DNA of 64,000 nucleotides from Halorussus pelagicus (GCF_004087835.1 NZ_CP035119.1:744001-808000); one strand, 5' to 3'. Shown: positions 1 to 8,145, counted from the first letter of the stretch. Numbers and translations: made by a program. The notes: generated by a model not told the origin, from the sequence alone.

Positions 1-198
1 GGTCTCGGTCTCGCGGCGACCGACACCGTCCGCAAGATTCTCGAACTCGGCGGCGTCGAGAACGCGTGGACCAAGAGTCACGGCAACACCCGGACGACGC
101 TCAACCTCGCCAAGGCGACGTACAACGCCTTGGAGAACGCCGCGGAGTCCCGCGGCCCGCGCGGTCGAACTGACTTCAGCGAGGAGGTGGCCGAGTGA
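1..198 (+). CDS. rpsE: 30S ribosomal protein S5, C-terminal part
   Basis: The window opens inside this gene; 65 residues and the stop are visible. The reading frame gives a typical archaeal S5 tail, with a [17 protein letters not shown] stretch and then an alternating basic and acidic end. S5 sits on the small subunit near the mRNA entry and helps decoding accuracy. Its TGA overlaps the ATG of the L30 gene (TGATG), so the two are almost certainly co-translated. The order S5, L30, L15 is the standard end of the archaeal spc operon and supports the call. The N-terminal part lies outside the window. Confidence 0.93.
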   Translation, partial: GLGLAATDTVRKILELGGVENAWTKSHGNTRTTLNLAKATYNALENAAESRGPRGRTDFSEEVAE

Positions 199-662
199 TG
201 AAGGCGGTCGTCCAGATTCGCGGTGAAGTTGACATGACCGGCGAAACGCAGGACACGCTGGAGATGCTGAATCTCCACCGCGTCAACCACTGCACGCTCG
301 TCCCGGACACCGACGCCTACCGCGGTATGGTCGCAAAGGTCAACGACTACACCGCCTACGGCGAACCCAGCCAAGACGTGCTGGAGACGGTACTTCAGAA
401 GCGCGCCGAACCCGAAGCGGGAAGCGCCGACATCGACGACGAGTGGGTCGCCGACAACACCGACTACGACGATGTGAGCGACCTCGCAAGCGCGCTGCTG
501 GACGAGGAGACGACGCTGCGAGAGCAGGGTCTCTCCCCGGTCCTCCGACTTCACCCGCCGCGTGGCGGTCACGACGGAATCAAGCACCCGACTAAAGAGG
601 GCGGTCAGCTCGGCAAGCACAACACCGAGCAGATCGACTCGCTCCTGAAGGCGATGCGATAA
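198..662 (+). CDS. rpmD: 50S ribosomal protein L30
   Basis: A 154-residue large-subunit protein of the long archaeal/eukaryotic L30 (L7) type; bacterial L30 is only about 60 residues. The N-terminus [12 protein letters not shown] and the later LNLHRVNHCTLVPD block are typical. I chose the ATG that overlaps the S5 stop; an in-frame GTG one codon earlier is also possible. A conserved HPPRGGHDGIKHP segment near the C-terminus is characteristic of the archaeal extension. The L15 gene follows after 2 bases, so the three genes form one transcription unit. Confidence 0.95.
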   Translation: MKAVVQIRGEVDMTGETQDTLEMLNLHRVNHCTLVPDTDAYRGMVAKVNDYTAYGEPSQDVLETVLQKRAEPEAGSADIDDEWVADNTDYDDVSDLASALLDEETTLREQGLSPVLRLHPPRGGHDGIKHPTKEGGQLGKHNTEQIDSLLKAMR

Positions 663-664
663 CC

Positions 665-1141
665 ATGACGGACAAGAAACGACGACAGCGCGGCTCCCGC
701 ACGCACGGCGGCGGTAGTCACAAGAACCGGCGCGGTGCCGGTCACCGCGGCGGACGCGGACGCGCGGGTCGCGCCAAACACGAATTCCACAACTACGAAC
801 CGCTCGGCAAGCACGGCTTCTCCCGACCGGATAAGGTTCAGGACGAGGTCCTGACCATCACCGTCCAGAAGCTCGACGAGGACGCGGCCCTGATGGCCGC
901 CGAGGGCGATGCCGAGGAGACCGACTTCGGCTACCGTCTCGACGTTCGAGACATCGTCGAGGACGGCTGGGACGCCGACGCCGTGAAGGTTCTCGGCGAC
1001 GGCCAAGTGCGCAACCAACTCGAAGTGACGGCCGACGCCTTCTCTGCGAGCGCGGTCGAACTCATCGAGGAGAAGGGCGGCGACGCCGTCCTCAGTGAGC
1101 GCGGCGAGGAAGACGACGCGGACGACTCGAACGACGAGTAG
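665..1141 (+). CDS. rplO: 50S ribosomal protein L15
   Basis: A 158-residue protein with the glycine- and arginine-rich N-terminus expected of archaeal L15 (GSRTHGGGSHKNRRGAGHRGG), which threads into 23S rRNA during large-subunit assembly. The C-terminal half is a compact acidic domain ending in a run of Asp and Glu, a salt-in adaptation. The usual next gene in haloarchaea is secY. Here a HAD gene and a gene on the other strand come between, so the ribosomal transcript probably ends just downstream in a T-rich stretch. Confidence 0.95.
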   Translation: MTDKKRRQRGSRTHGGGSHKNRRGAGHRGGRGRAGRAKHEFHNYEPLGKHGFSRPDKVQDEVLTITVQKLDEDAALMAAEGDAEETDFGYRLDVRDIVEDGWDADAVKVLGDGQVRNQLEVTADAFSASAVELIEEKGGDAVLSERGEEDDADDSNDE

Positions 1142-1154
1142 TCGCGCAGTCGCA

Positions 1155-1168
1155 GTTTTCGATTTTTC
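1155..1168 (+). terminator. T-rich candidate terminator after rplO
   Basis: Two T runs (four and five Ts) lie just after the L15 stop codon. Archaeal polymerase can terminate at T-rich tracts without a hairpin, and none is visible here. This would end the ribosomal transcript before the HAD gene, which has its own TATA-like element. The call rests on composition and position only. Confidence 0.3.
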
Positions 1169-1253
1169 GATGGTGTTCGGTTTCGATTTGAGTGGCGACA
1201 GCGTTGAGACAATCGAGTGAAACGCTTATGAGGCCACCTCTTCAATACGGAGT

Positions 1254-1913
1254 ATGACCTACGATACCGTCGTCTTCGACAACGACGGTGTCCTCGTCGG
1301 CCGGACGAGCTTCGACGTTCTGCGGGACGCGACCCTACGAACGTTCGAGAAGTTCGACGTGACCGACCCGGACTCCGACCACGTAGACGATATGACGGTA
1401 GGCGCGACACCGAGTCGCGTCAGTGAAGTTTGCAGGACGTACGACCTCGACCCCGAGCGGTTCTGGCGAGCCCTCGACAGCACCTCCTCGCGCGCCCAGC
1501 AGATGGAGGCTCGTGAAGGACGCAAGACCCCCTACGACGACGTGGACACGCTGGCCGACCTCGACACCTCGATGGGAATCGTCAGTTCGAACCAGCAAGA
1601 GACGGTGGATTTCCTCATCGATCACTTCGATGTGGACCATCTGTTCGAGACGGCGTACGGCCGCGAGGCGACCATCGAGAGCCTCGACCGGCGCAAGCCC
1701 AACTCCCACTACATCGACCGGGCGCTGTCAGACTTGGACGCCGACTCGGCGCTGTTCGTCGGCGACAACGAGTCGGACATCCGGGCCGCTGAGAACGCGG
1801 GCATCGACTCGGCGTTCATCCGGCGACCCCACCGTCGAGATTGGGACCTGAACGTCTGGCCGACGTGGGACATCGAGTCGCTGGACGACCTCCACAGAAT
1901 CTGTAGCGCCTGA
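1254..1913 (+). CDS. HAD-superfamily hydrolase (phosphatase-like)
   Basis: A 219-residue protein with all four HAD motifs: the nucleophile block VVFDNDGVL near residue 6, motif II at GIVSSNQ near residue 104, a Lys in RRKPNS near 143, and the metal-binding GDNESD near 164. The cap between motifs I and II is the small helical type of the phosphoglycolate phosphatase group, so a small phosphate ester is the likely substrate, but which one is unknown. A CTTATGAG element 22-29 bases before the ATG fits a TATA box with almost no leader. It sits alone between rplO and a gene on the other strand. Confidence 0.88.
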   Translation: MTYDTVVFDNDGVLVGRTSFDVLRDATLRTFEKFDVTDPDSDHVDDMTVGATPSRVSEVCRTYDLDPERFWRALDSTSSRAQQMEAREGRKTPYDDVDTLADLDTSMGIVSSNQQETVDFLIDHFDVDHLFETAYGREATIESLDRRKPNSHYIDRALSDLDADSALFVGDNESDIRAAENAGIDSAFIRRPHRRDWDLNVWPTWDIESLDDLHRICSA

Positions 1914-1956
1914 GGAAGCCGACAGCACTCGCGGGAAAGCGGCGCGCCAGCGGTAG

Positions 1957-2679
1957 CTACGCCAGCGGTTCAGACGGCCGCGACCGGTCGTACGTCTCCC
2001 GGAGCGTGTCGGCGAACTGGCCGCCCTTCCGAAGCGCGATGGTGACGACGACGAACTCTTCGTCGGCGGGCCGGAGGATGAACACCTCGCGCGGAGCCGA
2101 CCCCTCCTGTTCGTTCACTCTATCGACCAGCGGTTCGACCGGGCGAGTGCCGTCGCGGAACGACTCGAACGTCCCAGTAGTCGGACTCTCAGCGAAGACG
2201 TAGAGGACGCCGTTGACCTCGTTGTCGGTGTTTCGCGTGACGCGACTGTTCATCAAGTCGCCCGCGGCGCGCGCGTCGGTCCACGTCTCTCGGGCCACGT
2301 CGAACACGGGGTCGATGTCGTCGGCGAAGACGTACAGCGTCGGACGGCGAACCGACACAGACCGGACGGTCGGGTCGGGACTCGACCAGTCGAGGTCGGC
2401 GTCGATGAGGTAGCCGGGACGGAGGTCCGAGACCGGCGCGTCGTGTCCCGAATCGGCGGTGACGACCGGTTCGAACGTCTGGAGGTCGAGGAGTCGAAGT
2501 CGCCCGTCGGATACCTCAAGGATGCGATAGCGCTTCGGGCCGGTGGCTCCCTCGTCCGTTCGGGCATCGTCGTGGTCGGTCGCGTCTCCGTTTTCGTCGT
2601 CGCTTGCGGTCCGAGTGTCGTCCATCGATCCATCGCCGTTCGCGGACCGGTCGTCGGTGCGCCAGATGTCGTCGCTCAT
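1957..2679 (-). CDS. Conserved haloarchaeal protein, DUF6663-like
   Basis: A 240-residue soluble protein with a highly acidic, disordered first 50 residues. A predicted alpha/beta body follows, opening with KRYRILEV and LRLLDLQTFEPV. That opening and the RPGYLIDADL segment recall the haloarchaeal family I know as DUF6663; the match is from memory. No catalytic motif stands out. I chose the ATG at MSDDIW because the longer upstream reading is basic and un-haloarchaeal and overlaps the secY promoter. It is divergent from secY, and its function is unknown. Confidence 0.72.
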   Translation of the reverse strand: MSDDIWRTDDRSANGDGSMDDTRTASDDENGDATDHDDARTDEGATGPKRYRILEVSDGRLRLLDLQTFEPVVTADSGHDAPVSDLRPGYLIDADLDWSSPDPTVRSVSVRRPTLYVFADDIDPVFDVARETWTDARAAGDLMNSRVTRNTDNEVNGVLYVFAESPTTGTFESFRDGTRPVEPLVDRVNEQEGSAPREVFILRPADEEFVVVTIALRKGGQFADTLRETYDRSRPSEPLA

Positions 2680-2797
2680 GCGACGGTGTAGGAGTTGACG
2701 CGGGGAAAAGCACACGCATCGGTGCCTCTGCAAGTACGACGACGGTCGCCCGTATCGTGAGACTTTGTCACATTCGTATCGTGGTTCAAAGCGAAGC

Positions 2798-2805
2798 ACA
2801 TACAA
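2798..2805 (+). promoter_or_regulatory. Candidate TATA box of secY
   Basis: An ACATACAA element preceded by purine-rich CGAAGC (BRE-like) lies 26-33 bases before the secY ATG, the spacing expected for a leaderless haloarchaeal transcript. It suggests that secY is transcribed independently of the ribosomal genes in this genome. Confidence 0.4.
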
Positions 2806-2830
2806 GCCCCCGTCCGATGTATTGCGATAT

Positions 2831-4300
2831 ATGAGTTGGAAAGAGACGGCAGAACCAATACTCACCCGGATGCCCTCCGTAAGGCGTCCGGAGGGCCACG
2901 TTCCGTTCAAGCGAAAGCTTGGGTGGACCGCGGGCGTGTTGGTTCTGTATTTCTTCCTCACGAACATCTACCTGTACGGGGTCAACATCGGAAGCCAAGA
3001 CGCCTTCGGCCAGTTCCGCTCGATTTTGGCGGGTGGCCAAGGAACAGTCCTGCAACTCGGAATCGGTCCGATAGTCACCGCCTCCATCGTCCTCCAACTT
3101 CTCGGTGGTGCCGACTTGCTCGGACTCGACACCGACGACCCGCGGGACCAAATCCTGTATCAGGGTCTCCAGAAGGTGCTGGTGGTCGGGATGATATTCC
3201 TGACCGGCCTGCCGATGGTGTTCGCAGGTGGGTTCCTACAGGTAGACCCGCAGGTCGCCCAGAGCCTCGGCGTCGGCACGATGGGCGTCAAGTGGCTCAT
3301 CTTCGGCCAGATCGCGGTCGGGGGTATCCTCATCCTGTTCATGGACGAGATCATCAGCAAGTGGGGCGTCGGCTCCGGTATCGGCCTGTTCATTATCGCC
3401 GGTGTGAGCCAGAAGCTCCTCGGCGGCCTGTTCGCGTGGCCCGGCCTGCCGGGCCAGACCGGCCTCATCCCGACATGGATTTCCCTCATTACCGGGAGCG
3501 CCCAGAACGCGCCGTCGCTGTTGACCAGTGACGGCATCCAGTACCTGCTGCTCGACGGCGGTGGGATTCTCGCGCTCGTCACGACGGTCCTCATCTTCGC
3601 GGTCGTCGTGTACGCCGAGAGCGTCCGCGTCGAGATTCCGCTGAGTCACGCCCGCGTGAAGGGCGCTCGGGGTCGATTCCCCGTGAAGCTCATCTACGCC
3701 AGCGTCCTACCGATGATCCTCGTCCGGGCGCTACAGGCGAACCTCCAGTTCCTCGGCCAGATTCTCTACAGCCAACTCGGGGCGGGTGGGATGCCCAACT
3801 GGCTGGGAACCTACTCGGGCGGCCAGCCCACCGGCGGGCTGTTCTACTACCTTGCGCCGATTCAGACGCGAGGCCAGTGGATGTGGTGGACCGGGACGGT
3901 CGGTCAGGAGCCGTGGCAGGTCATCATTCGGATTCTCATCGACCTTACCTTCATGGTCGTCGGCGGTGCCATCTTCGCCATCTTCTGGGTGGAGACCACC
4001 GACATGGGTCCGGAAGCGACCGCCAAGCAGATTCAGAACTCCGGGATGCAGATTCCCGGCTTCCGCCAGAACACGGGCGTCATCGAGAAGGTCATGGAGC
4101 GCTACATCCCGCAGGTCACGGTCATCGGCGGCGCGCTCGTTGGCCTACTGGCCGTGTTGGCGAACATGCTCGGCACCATCGGCGGCGTCTCCGGGACGGG
4201 CCTGCTGCTGACAGTCTCCATCACGTACAAGCTCTACGAGGAGATTGCCGAAGAGCAACTGATGGAGATGCACCCGATGATGCGCGACATGTTCGGATAG
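2831..4300 (+). CDS. secY: Preprotein translocase subunit SecY
   Basis: A 489-residue polytopic membrane protein, the pore of the Sec translocon in the cytoplasmic membrane. It has about ten membrane segments; the N-terminus MSWKETAEPILTRMPSV followed by FKRKLGWT is the conserved archaeal entry into the first segment. The plug region follows (SQDAFGQFRSILAGGQGT), and the basic cytoplasmic loop carries VRVEIPLSHARVKGARGR, where ribosomes and SRP receptor dock. The longer upstream reading was rejected because it adds non-conserved residues before this start. The gene is normally adjacent to rplO in haloarchaea; here 1.7 kb separates them. Confidence 0.96.
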   Translation: MSWKETAEPILTRMPSVRRPEGHVPFKRKLGWTAGVLVLYFFLTNIYLYGVNIGSQDAFGQFRSILAGGQGTVLQLGIGPIVTASIVLQLLGGADLLGLDTDDPRDQILYQGLQKVLVVGMIFLTGLPMVFAGGFLQVDPQVAQSLGVGTMGVKWLIFGQIAVGGILILFMDEIISKWGVGSGIGLFIIAGVSQKLLGGLFAWPGLPGQTGLIPTWISLITGSAQNAPSLLTSDGIQYLLLDGGGILALVTTVLIFAVVVYAESVRVEIPLSHARVKGARGRFPVKLIYASVLPMILVRALQANLQFLGQILYSQLGAGGMPNWLGTYSGGQPTGGLFYYLAPIQTRGQWMWWTGTVGQEPWQVIIRILIDLTFMVVGGAIFAIFWVETTDMGPEATAKQIQNSGMQIPGFRQNTGVIEKVMERYIPQVTVIGGALVGLLAVLANMLGTIGGVSGTGLLLTVSITYKLYEEIAEEQLMEMHPMMRDMFG

Positions 4301-4379
4301 TCGGTCCGAACGTGACGTTCTGAACTATTTTCGCCGTCGTTCCGTAACTGATTCGCTCGACTCTCAAACTTCGGGAGAT

Positions 4380-5288
4380 TCAGACGCGGTACAGTCGCGC
4401 CGTCCAGAACTCTCGGAAAGCATCGCCTAGCGCATCCTCAGGGTCACCAGTCGCGTCCACCGCGCGCGTGGCGTCAGCGCGCTCCTCGAACTCCCCGAGG
4501 AGGGTGCGCTGGCCGACGACGAAGAGTCGGTCGGCCGACGACTCGGCCAGCGCCTCGTCGAGGGTTGCCTCGCACTTGTCGATGTGCTCGTCTATCTGGG
4601 CGTCGCGGCGGCGTTCGAATCGGCCCTGCGAAAAGCCGCCCTTCGAGTGGTCGCCCTTCACGTCGCTCTCGAACCCCTCGAAGCCGACTCGCTCGCGGCC
4701 CTCGTAGGTGCCGACCGCGAACACGTCCGACCGGACCACCGCCAGCGCGAACGCGCCGGTCGGCAGGAACCACTCGCGCTCGATTCGGAATCCCTCGCCC
4801 CACTCCGCAAAGGGGTCGGGTGCGACCGGCGGCGTCAGTGCGGCGCTCACGAGACCGGCGTCGTCGCTGACCGCGAGGCAGGGGCGTGCGCGAGCGACCA
4901 GTCCGGCGTGGTCGCCGAACGCCTCTTCGACTTTGGAGGGTACTCCCCGGTCGCCGTCGGTGACCATCGCGGTCAGCGCGCCCTCGGGGTCGGTCTCGAC
5001 GGAGTCGAGACGCGATAGGAGTTCCGCGAGGCGGTCGCCCCGGACGGTCTCGACCCCGCGGAAATCGAGGTCGGTCTCGTCGGACTCGGTACGCTCGACC
5101 CGATCTTCCAACTCGGTGATGCGGTCTTGAAGCCGATTGACCCGCTGTTCGGCCTCCTGTCGGGCGGTCGCGTCCTCGGAACGGCGCTCCTGTTCGGCCT
5201 CCAACTGGCGTTGAAGGTGGCGCTTCTCGTCTTCGAGGTCGGCGATTCGTTCTTTCAACTCCGCGCGCCCGAGCAACTGGTCGAGCAT
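4380..5288 (-). CDS. Vms1/ANKZF1-like peptidyl-tRNA release-factor-superfamily protein
   Basis: A 302-residue protein. Residues 1-75 form a coiled coil (RAELKERIADLEDEKRHL onward), followed by an alpha/beta domain of the archaeo-eukaryotic release-factor superfamily. The key visible motif is GGFSQGRFERRR near residue 215: eukaryotic Vms1 and ANKZF1 carry a catalytic-loop Gln in an equivalent place and release nascent chains from stalled 60S ribosomes. Haloarchaeal homologues are commonly listed as Vms1/Ankzf1-family peptidyl-tRNA hydrolases. A ribosome-rescue role is inferred from the family. I chose the ATG at MLDQLL; a TATA-like TATATAG element lies about 95 bases upstream, implying a short leader. 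It is divergent from the metallophosphoesterase. Confidence 0.78.
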   Translation of the reverse strand: MLDQLLGRAELKERIADLEDEKRHLQRQLEAEQERRSEDATARQEAEQRVNRLQDRITELEDRVERTESDETDLDFRGVETVRGDRLAELLSRLDSVETDPEGALTAMVTDGDRGVPSKVEEAFGDHAGLVARARPCLAVSDDAGLVSAALTPPVAPDPFAEWGEGFRIEREWFLPTGAFALAVVRSDVFAVGTYEGRERVGFEGFESDVKGDHSKGGFSQGRFERRRDAQIDEHIDKCEATLDEALAESSADRLFVVGQRTLLGEFEERADATRAVDATGDPEDALGDAFREFWTARLYRV

Positions 5289-5453
5289 TCGCCCCGAAAA
5301 GTGACCGGAGGCGTCTTGTAGCTTCTGCTTGGGGTCGCCTCGCTCCGAGCCTCGTTGCGCTTCCGACCACTCGAATCTATATAGTTTAGGGTGCCAAATA
5401 TATACTTTCTGCGCTACGCTTATGAGCGTCAGGCGGGTAGCTTCGACTAAGCA

Positions 5454-6518
5454 ATGACCGAGGGAAGTGGGGTCCAGAAGCTCCGACCTGCCGCACCCGA
5501 ACCGACTGAAAACGACCACCGCGACGACGGAACCGTCGATTTCTCCGCCCTGACCGCTCGCGCGGAACCGACCACGCTCGCGCGGTTCGGTGCGCCGCGC
5601 GCCGAGACCCGGACCGCGCTGGCGGTGTTTTCCGACCCGCACGTCTCGACCGAGAAGTCCGGAACGTGGAAGGCCTACCACCGGACCGAGACCCGCCTCC
5701 GAGGCGCGGTCGCCGACGCCAACGACCGCGGGGTCGATGGCGTAATCCTCGCGGGCGACCTGACCGAGGACGGCCGCCCCGAGGACTTCGACGCGACTGC
5801 GGACGCGCTGGCCGACTTGGACGCGCCGTTCGTCGCGGTGCCGGGCAACCACGACGTGCCCAAGGCGTTCGACGACCACGAGACGCCGCCCATCTCCGCG
5901 TTCGAGGACTGGTTCACGCCCGAGTCGTTCCCCTACCGGGCGCGACTCGGCGGCGTGGACGTGCTGGGGCTGAACTCGGCGTCCGCGCCCGACGGCGAAC
6001 TCGACGCGACCCACGACGGCGCAATTTCCGACGACCAACTCGCATGGCTTGAATCGACGCTCCCTGAGACCGACACCGCGCTCGTCGTGAGCCACCACAA
6101 CCTGCCGGGTCTCGAAGCCCACCTGAGCGAGGACCACTACGCGCCCCATCCGCCGGTCGGCGACGCGCCCGCGCTCGTGGACGCGCTCGCGGACCGCGAC
6201 GCGCTCCACCTCTCGGGCCACGTCCACCTGCCCGCGGCGATTAGCGAGGCGGCAACGCCTCGAACTGCGAGCGGGCAAGGCCCGCGAGCGGGAGACGTGC
6301 GAGGGCTGGTTTGCCCGGCCCTCTCGTCGTTCCCGCAGGCCTACGCGCTCGTGGAGGTCGGTCCCGAGGGGACGACTGTCCGACTCGTCCCGGTCGCCGA
6401 CGAGGCGGGCGTCGCGGAGGCCTACGACCTCGCGCGGACCCACTCCGAGCGGAGCCGTGACGTTGCGGAGATGGTCGAAGCGCAGTTAGCCGACCTGCCG
6501 CTGGCCGACGAGCGGTAG
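5454..6518 (+). CDS. Calcineurin-like metallophosphoesterase
   Basis: A 354-residue soluble phosphoesterase with the full metal-binding set: FSDPH near residue 60, GDLTEDG near 99, GNHD near 125, SHHN near 214 and SGHVH near 258. The two-metal site hydrolyses phosphomono- or phosphodiesters; the substrate is unknown. The first 45 residues look disordered. Between the last metal motif and a conserved VRGLVCPALSSFP segment lies an Ala/Gly/Arg-rich insert encoded by two back-to-back DNA hairpins, which looks like a repeat absorbed in frame. A CTTATGAG TATA-like element sits about 30 bases before the ATG. Confidence 0.88.
   Translation: MTEGSGVQKLRPAAPEPTENDHRDDGTVDFSALTARAEPTTLARFGAPRAETRTALAVFSDPHVSTEKSGTWKAYHRTETRLRGAVADANDRGVDGVILAGDLTEDGRPEDFDATADALADLDAPFVAVPGNHDVPKAFDDHETPPISAFEDWFTPESFPYRARLGGVDVLGLNSASAPDGELDATHDGAISDDQLAWLESTLPETDTALVVSHHNLPGLEAHLSEDHYAPHPPVGDAPALVDALADRDALHLSGHVHLPAAISEAATPRTASGQGPRAGDVRGLVCPALSSFPQAYALVEVGPEGTTVRLVPVADEAGVAEAYDLARTHSERSRDVAEMVEAQLADLPLADER
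6245..6285 (+). repeat. Double-hairpin repeat inside the metallophosphoesterase gene
   Basis: Two adjacent inverted repeats: CGAGGCG-GCAA-CGCCTCG (6245-6262) and GCGGGC-AAG-GCCCGC (6271-6285), with GCGAG flanking the second on both sides. They stay in frame and encode a low-complexity EAATPRTASGQGPRAG stretch. The density of perfect stems is far above the surrounding coding sequence, so I read this as a small repeat element inside the gene. Confidence 0.55.
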
Positions 6519-6549
6519 AAATAAACAGATGTTGACTTGAATGGACTCG

Positions 6550-7629
6550 TCAGTCGGCCGCAACCGGAGACCGACGTTCGTCGCCAGCCATCCGGAGAAC
6601 GTCGTCGAAGAAGCCGAGCGTGTCGTGGGGACCGGGGTTGGCCTCGGGGTGGTACTGGCGCGTGATGACGTTCAGGTCGTCGCTCTCCAGTCCCTCGGCG
6701 GTATCGTCGTTGACGTTGACCTGCGTCACGTCGAGTTCCGGGCCGGGTTCGGCGACGGTGTAGCCGTGGTTCTGGGTCGTCATCACGACCTTGTCGCTCC
6801 GGAGGTCCCGGACCGGTTGGTTGACGCCACGGTGGCCAAAGTCCATCTTCTCGGTCGTGCCGCCGAGCGCGCGCGCGACGATCTGCTGGCCGAGACAGAT
6901 GCCCGCCAGCGGGACCTCGCCGACGAACTCGGAGACGAGCGACTGGGCGGCCTCGAAGTTCGCGGGGTCGCCCGGCCCGTTCGAGACGAACAACACGTCG
7001 GGGTCGAGGTCCGCGACTTCGCCGGGCGTCACGTCGTAGGGCAGGACGTGGACCGTCGCGTCGCGTTCGAGCAGCGACTCGGTGATGGACCCCTTCGCGC
7101 CGCAGTTCACCAGCGCCACGTCGGGACCATCGGCCGCCCCGTCAGGAGTGTGGGTCTCGCGCTGTGAGACGCTGACCTGCGCGCCGATGTCGGTGTGGTC
7201 GCTCATCCCCGGACAGTCCGCGAGCGCCTCCTTGGCCGCCTCCGGAGAGGCGTCGGGACCGGCCGAGATGCCACACTTCATCGCGCCGCCCTCCCGAATC
7301 TGTCCCACGAGGTCGCGCGTGTCGAGGTTGTCCACCGCGGGGACGCCCTCGCTTTCGAGCCATTGGGCCACGTCGTCGGTGAGTTCGCGCGCGACGACCG
7401 CGCGGGGGTGGACTCGCTCGTCCTCGAAGCGCTCCTCTCGGACGCCGTAGTTACCGATGAGCGGGTACGAGAACGTGAGGACCTGCTCCTCGTAGGAGGG
7501 GTCGGTCAGACTCTCTTCGTACCCCGTGTACGCGGTCGTAAATACCAGTTCCCCGTGAGTCGTGCCCGGAGCGCGACAGCGCGCCTCCACGACGCTGCCG
7601 CCTTCCAGTGCCACGTATGCATCTGTCAT
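6550..7629 (-). CDS. carA: Carbamoyl-phosphate synthase small (glutaminase) subunit
   Basis: A 359-residue subunit that releases ammonia from glutamine and channels it to CarB for carbamoyl phosphate, the precursor of arginine and pyrimidines. The N-terminal domain starts TDAYVALEGG. The C-terminal class I glutamine amidotransferase domain has the nucleophile Cys in GICLGQQ near residue 239 and the His and Glu in HPEANPGPHD near the end. I prefer the ATG at MTDAYV; an ATG four codons earlier is also possible. The gene is divergent from an Lrp regulator across a palindrome-rich spacer, and carB is about 50 kb away on the opposite strand. Confidence 0.95.
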   Translation of the reverse strand: MTDAYVALEGGSVVEARCRAPGTTHGELVFTTAYTGYEESLTDPSYEEQVLTFSYPLIGNYGVREERFEDERVHPRAVVARELTDDVAQWLESEGVPAVDNLDTRDLVGQIREGGAMKCGISAGPDASPEAAKEALADCPGMSDHTDIGAQVSVSQRETHTPDGAADGPDVALVNCGAKGSITESLLERDATVHVLPYDVTPGEVADLDPDVLFVSNGPGDPANFEAAQSLVSEFVGEVPLAGICLGQQIVARALGGTTEKMDFGHRGVNQPVRDLRSDKVVMTTQNHGYTVAEPGPELDVTQVNVNDDTAEGLESDDLNVITRQYHPEANPGPHDTLGFFDDVLRMAGDERRSPVAAD

Positions 7630-7648
7630 TACGAGATTCATACGTAAT
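7628..7648. promoter_or_regulatory. Inverted repeat ATTACG-N9-CGTAAT at the carA start
   Basis: The arms ATTACG and CGTAAT overlap the carA translation start, so a bound protein would sit on or just after the transcription start. The same half-site recurs in the Lrp-side palindrome at 7680-7696 and before carB. A TATA-like TTTATAC on the minus strand lies between the two sites. Confidence 0.5.
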
Positions 7649-7679
7649 ACCGGTGTATAAACCTTGCTTTCGTAGCGAG

Positions 7680-7696
7680 ATTACGAATTTCGTAAT
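7680..7696. promoter_or_regulatory. Perfect 17-bp palindrome between carA and the Lrp gene
   Basis: ATTACGAA-T-TTCGTAAT is a perfect dyad of the size and AT-rich core expected for an Lrp/AsnC-family binding site. It lies about 50 bases from carA and 36 bases from the regulator gene, placing it in both promoters. Autoregulation plus control of carA is the simple reading; this is inference. Confidence 0.6.
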
Positions 7697-7731
7697 TATC
7701 AAGTAACTCCCCGGTCTACTATCGCATCTCA

Positions 7732-8145
7732 ATGGACGAACTCGACCGCGAAATCCTGAGCATCCTCCGCCGAGACGCCCGAAAACCGTACACCGAGATA
7801 GCCGAACAGGTCGGCACGTCGGAAGGGACGGTCCGCAACCGCGTCGAGCGCATGGCCGACGACGGCGTCATCGAACGCTTCACCGTGACCACCCGGACGG
7901 GCAACGTGAAGGCGATGATAGAACTCGACGTGGCGGTGGACGTGAACACCTCCGACCTCGGCGAGCGCGTGGCCGACTGGGAGCAGGTGGACTTCGTCTG
8001 GCAGGTCTCGGGCGAGGAGGACATCGTACTCGTCGTGGACGCCGCCGACACCCAGAGCGTGAATCAGTTGATTTCGAAAGCGCGCGAACTGGAGGAAGTC
8101 GTCAACACGAAGACGCGCCTGATTCTGGACGAGAAGTTGGGGTGA
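7732..8145 (+). CDS. Lrp/AsnC-family transcriptional regulator
   Basis: A 137-residue regulator. Residues 1-55 are the winged helix-turn-helix (MDELDREILSILRRDARKPYTEIA, then GTSEGTVRNRVERM), and residues 60-137 are the RAM ligand-binding domain, ending with a conserved VNTKTRLIL strand. Family members form octamers or dimers and often sense amino acids or related metabolites. The divergent position next to carA and the shared palindromes suggest control of carbamoyl-phosphate synthesis, perhaps in response to arginine, glutamine or another nitrogen signal. The effector cannot be read from the sequence. Confidence 0.92.
   Translation: MDELDREILSILRRDARKPYTEIAEQVGTSEGTVRNRVERMADDGVIERFTVTTRTGNVKAMIELDVAVDVNTSDLGERVADWEQVDFVWQVSGEEDIVLVVDAADTQSVNQLISKARELEEVVNTKTRLILDEKLG

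Noticed and set aside
5289-6443. N-terminal extension of the Vms1-like frame through the metallophosphoesterase gene
   Set aside because: The extension is antisense to a gene with all metal motifs and runs through a promoter region; the conserved protein begins at MLDQLL.
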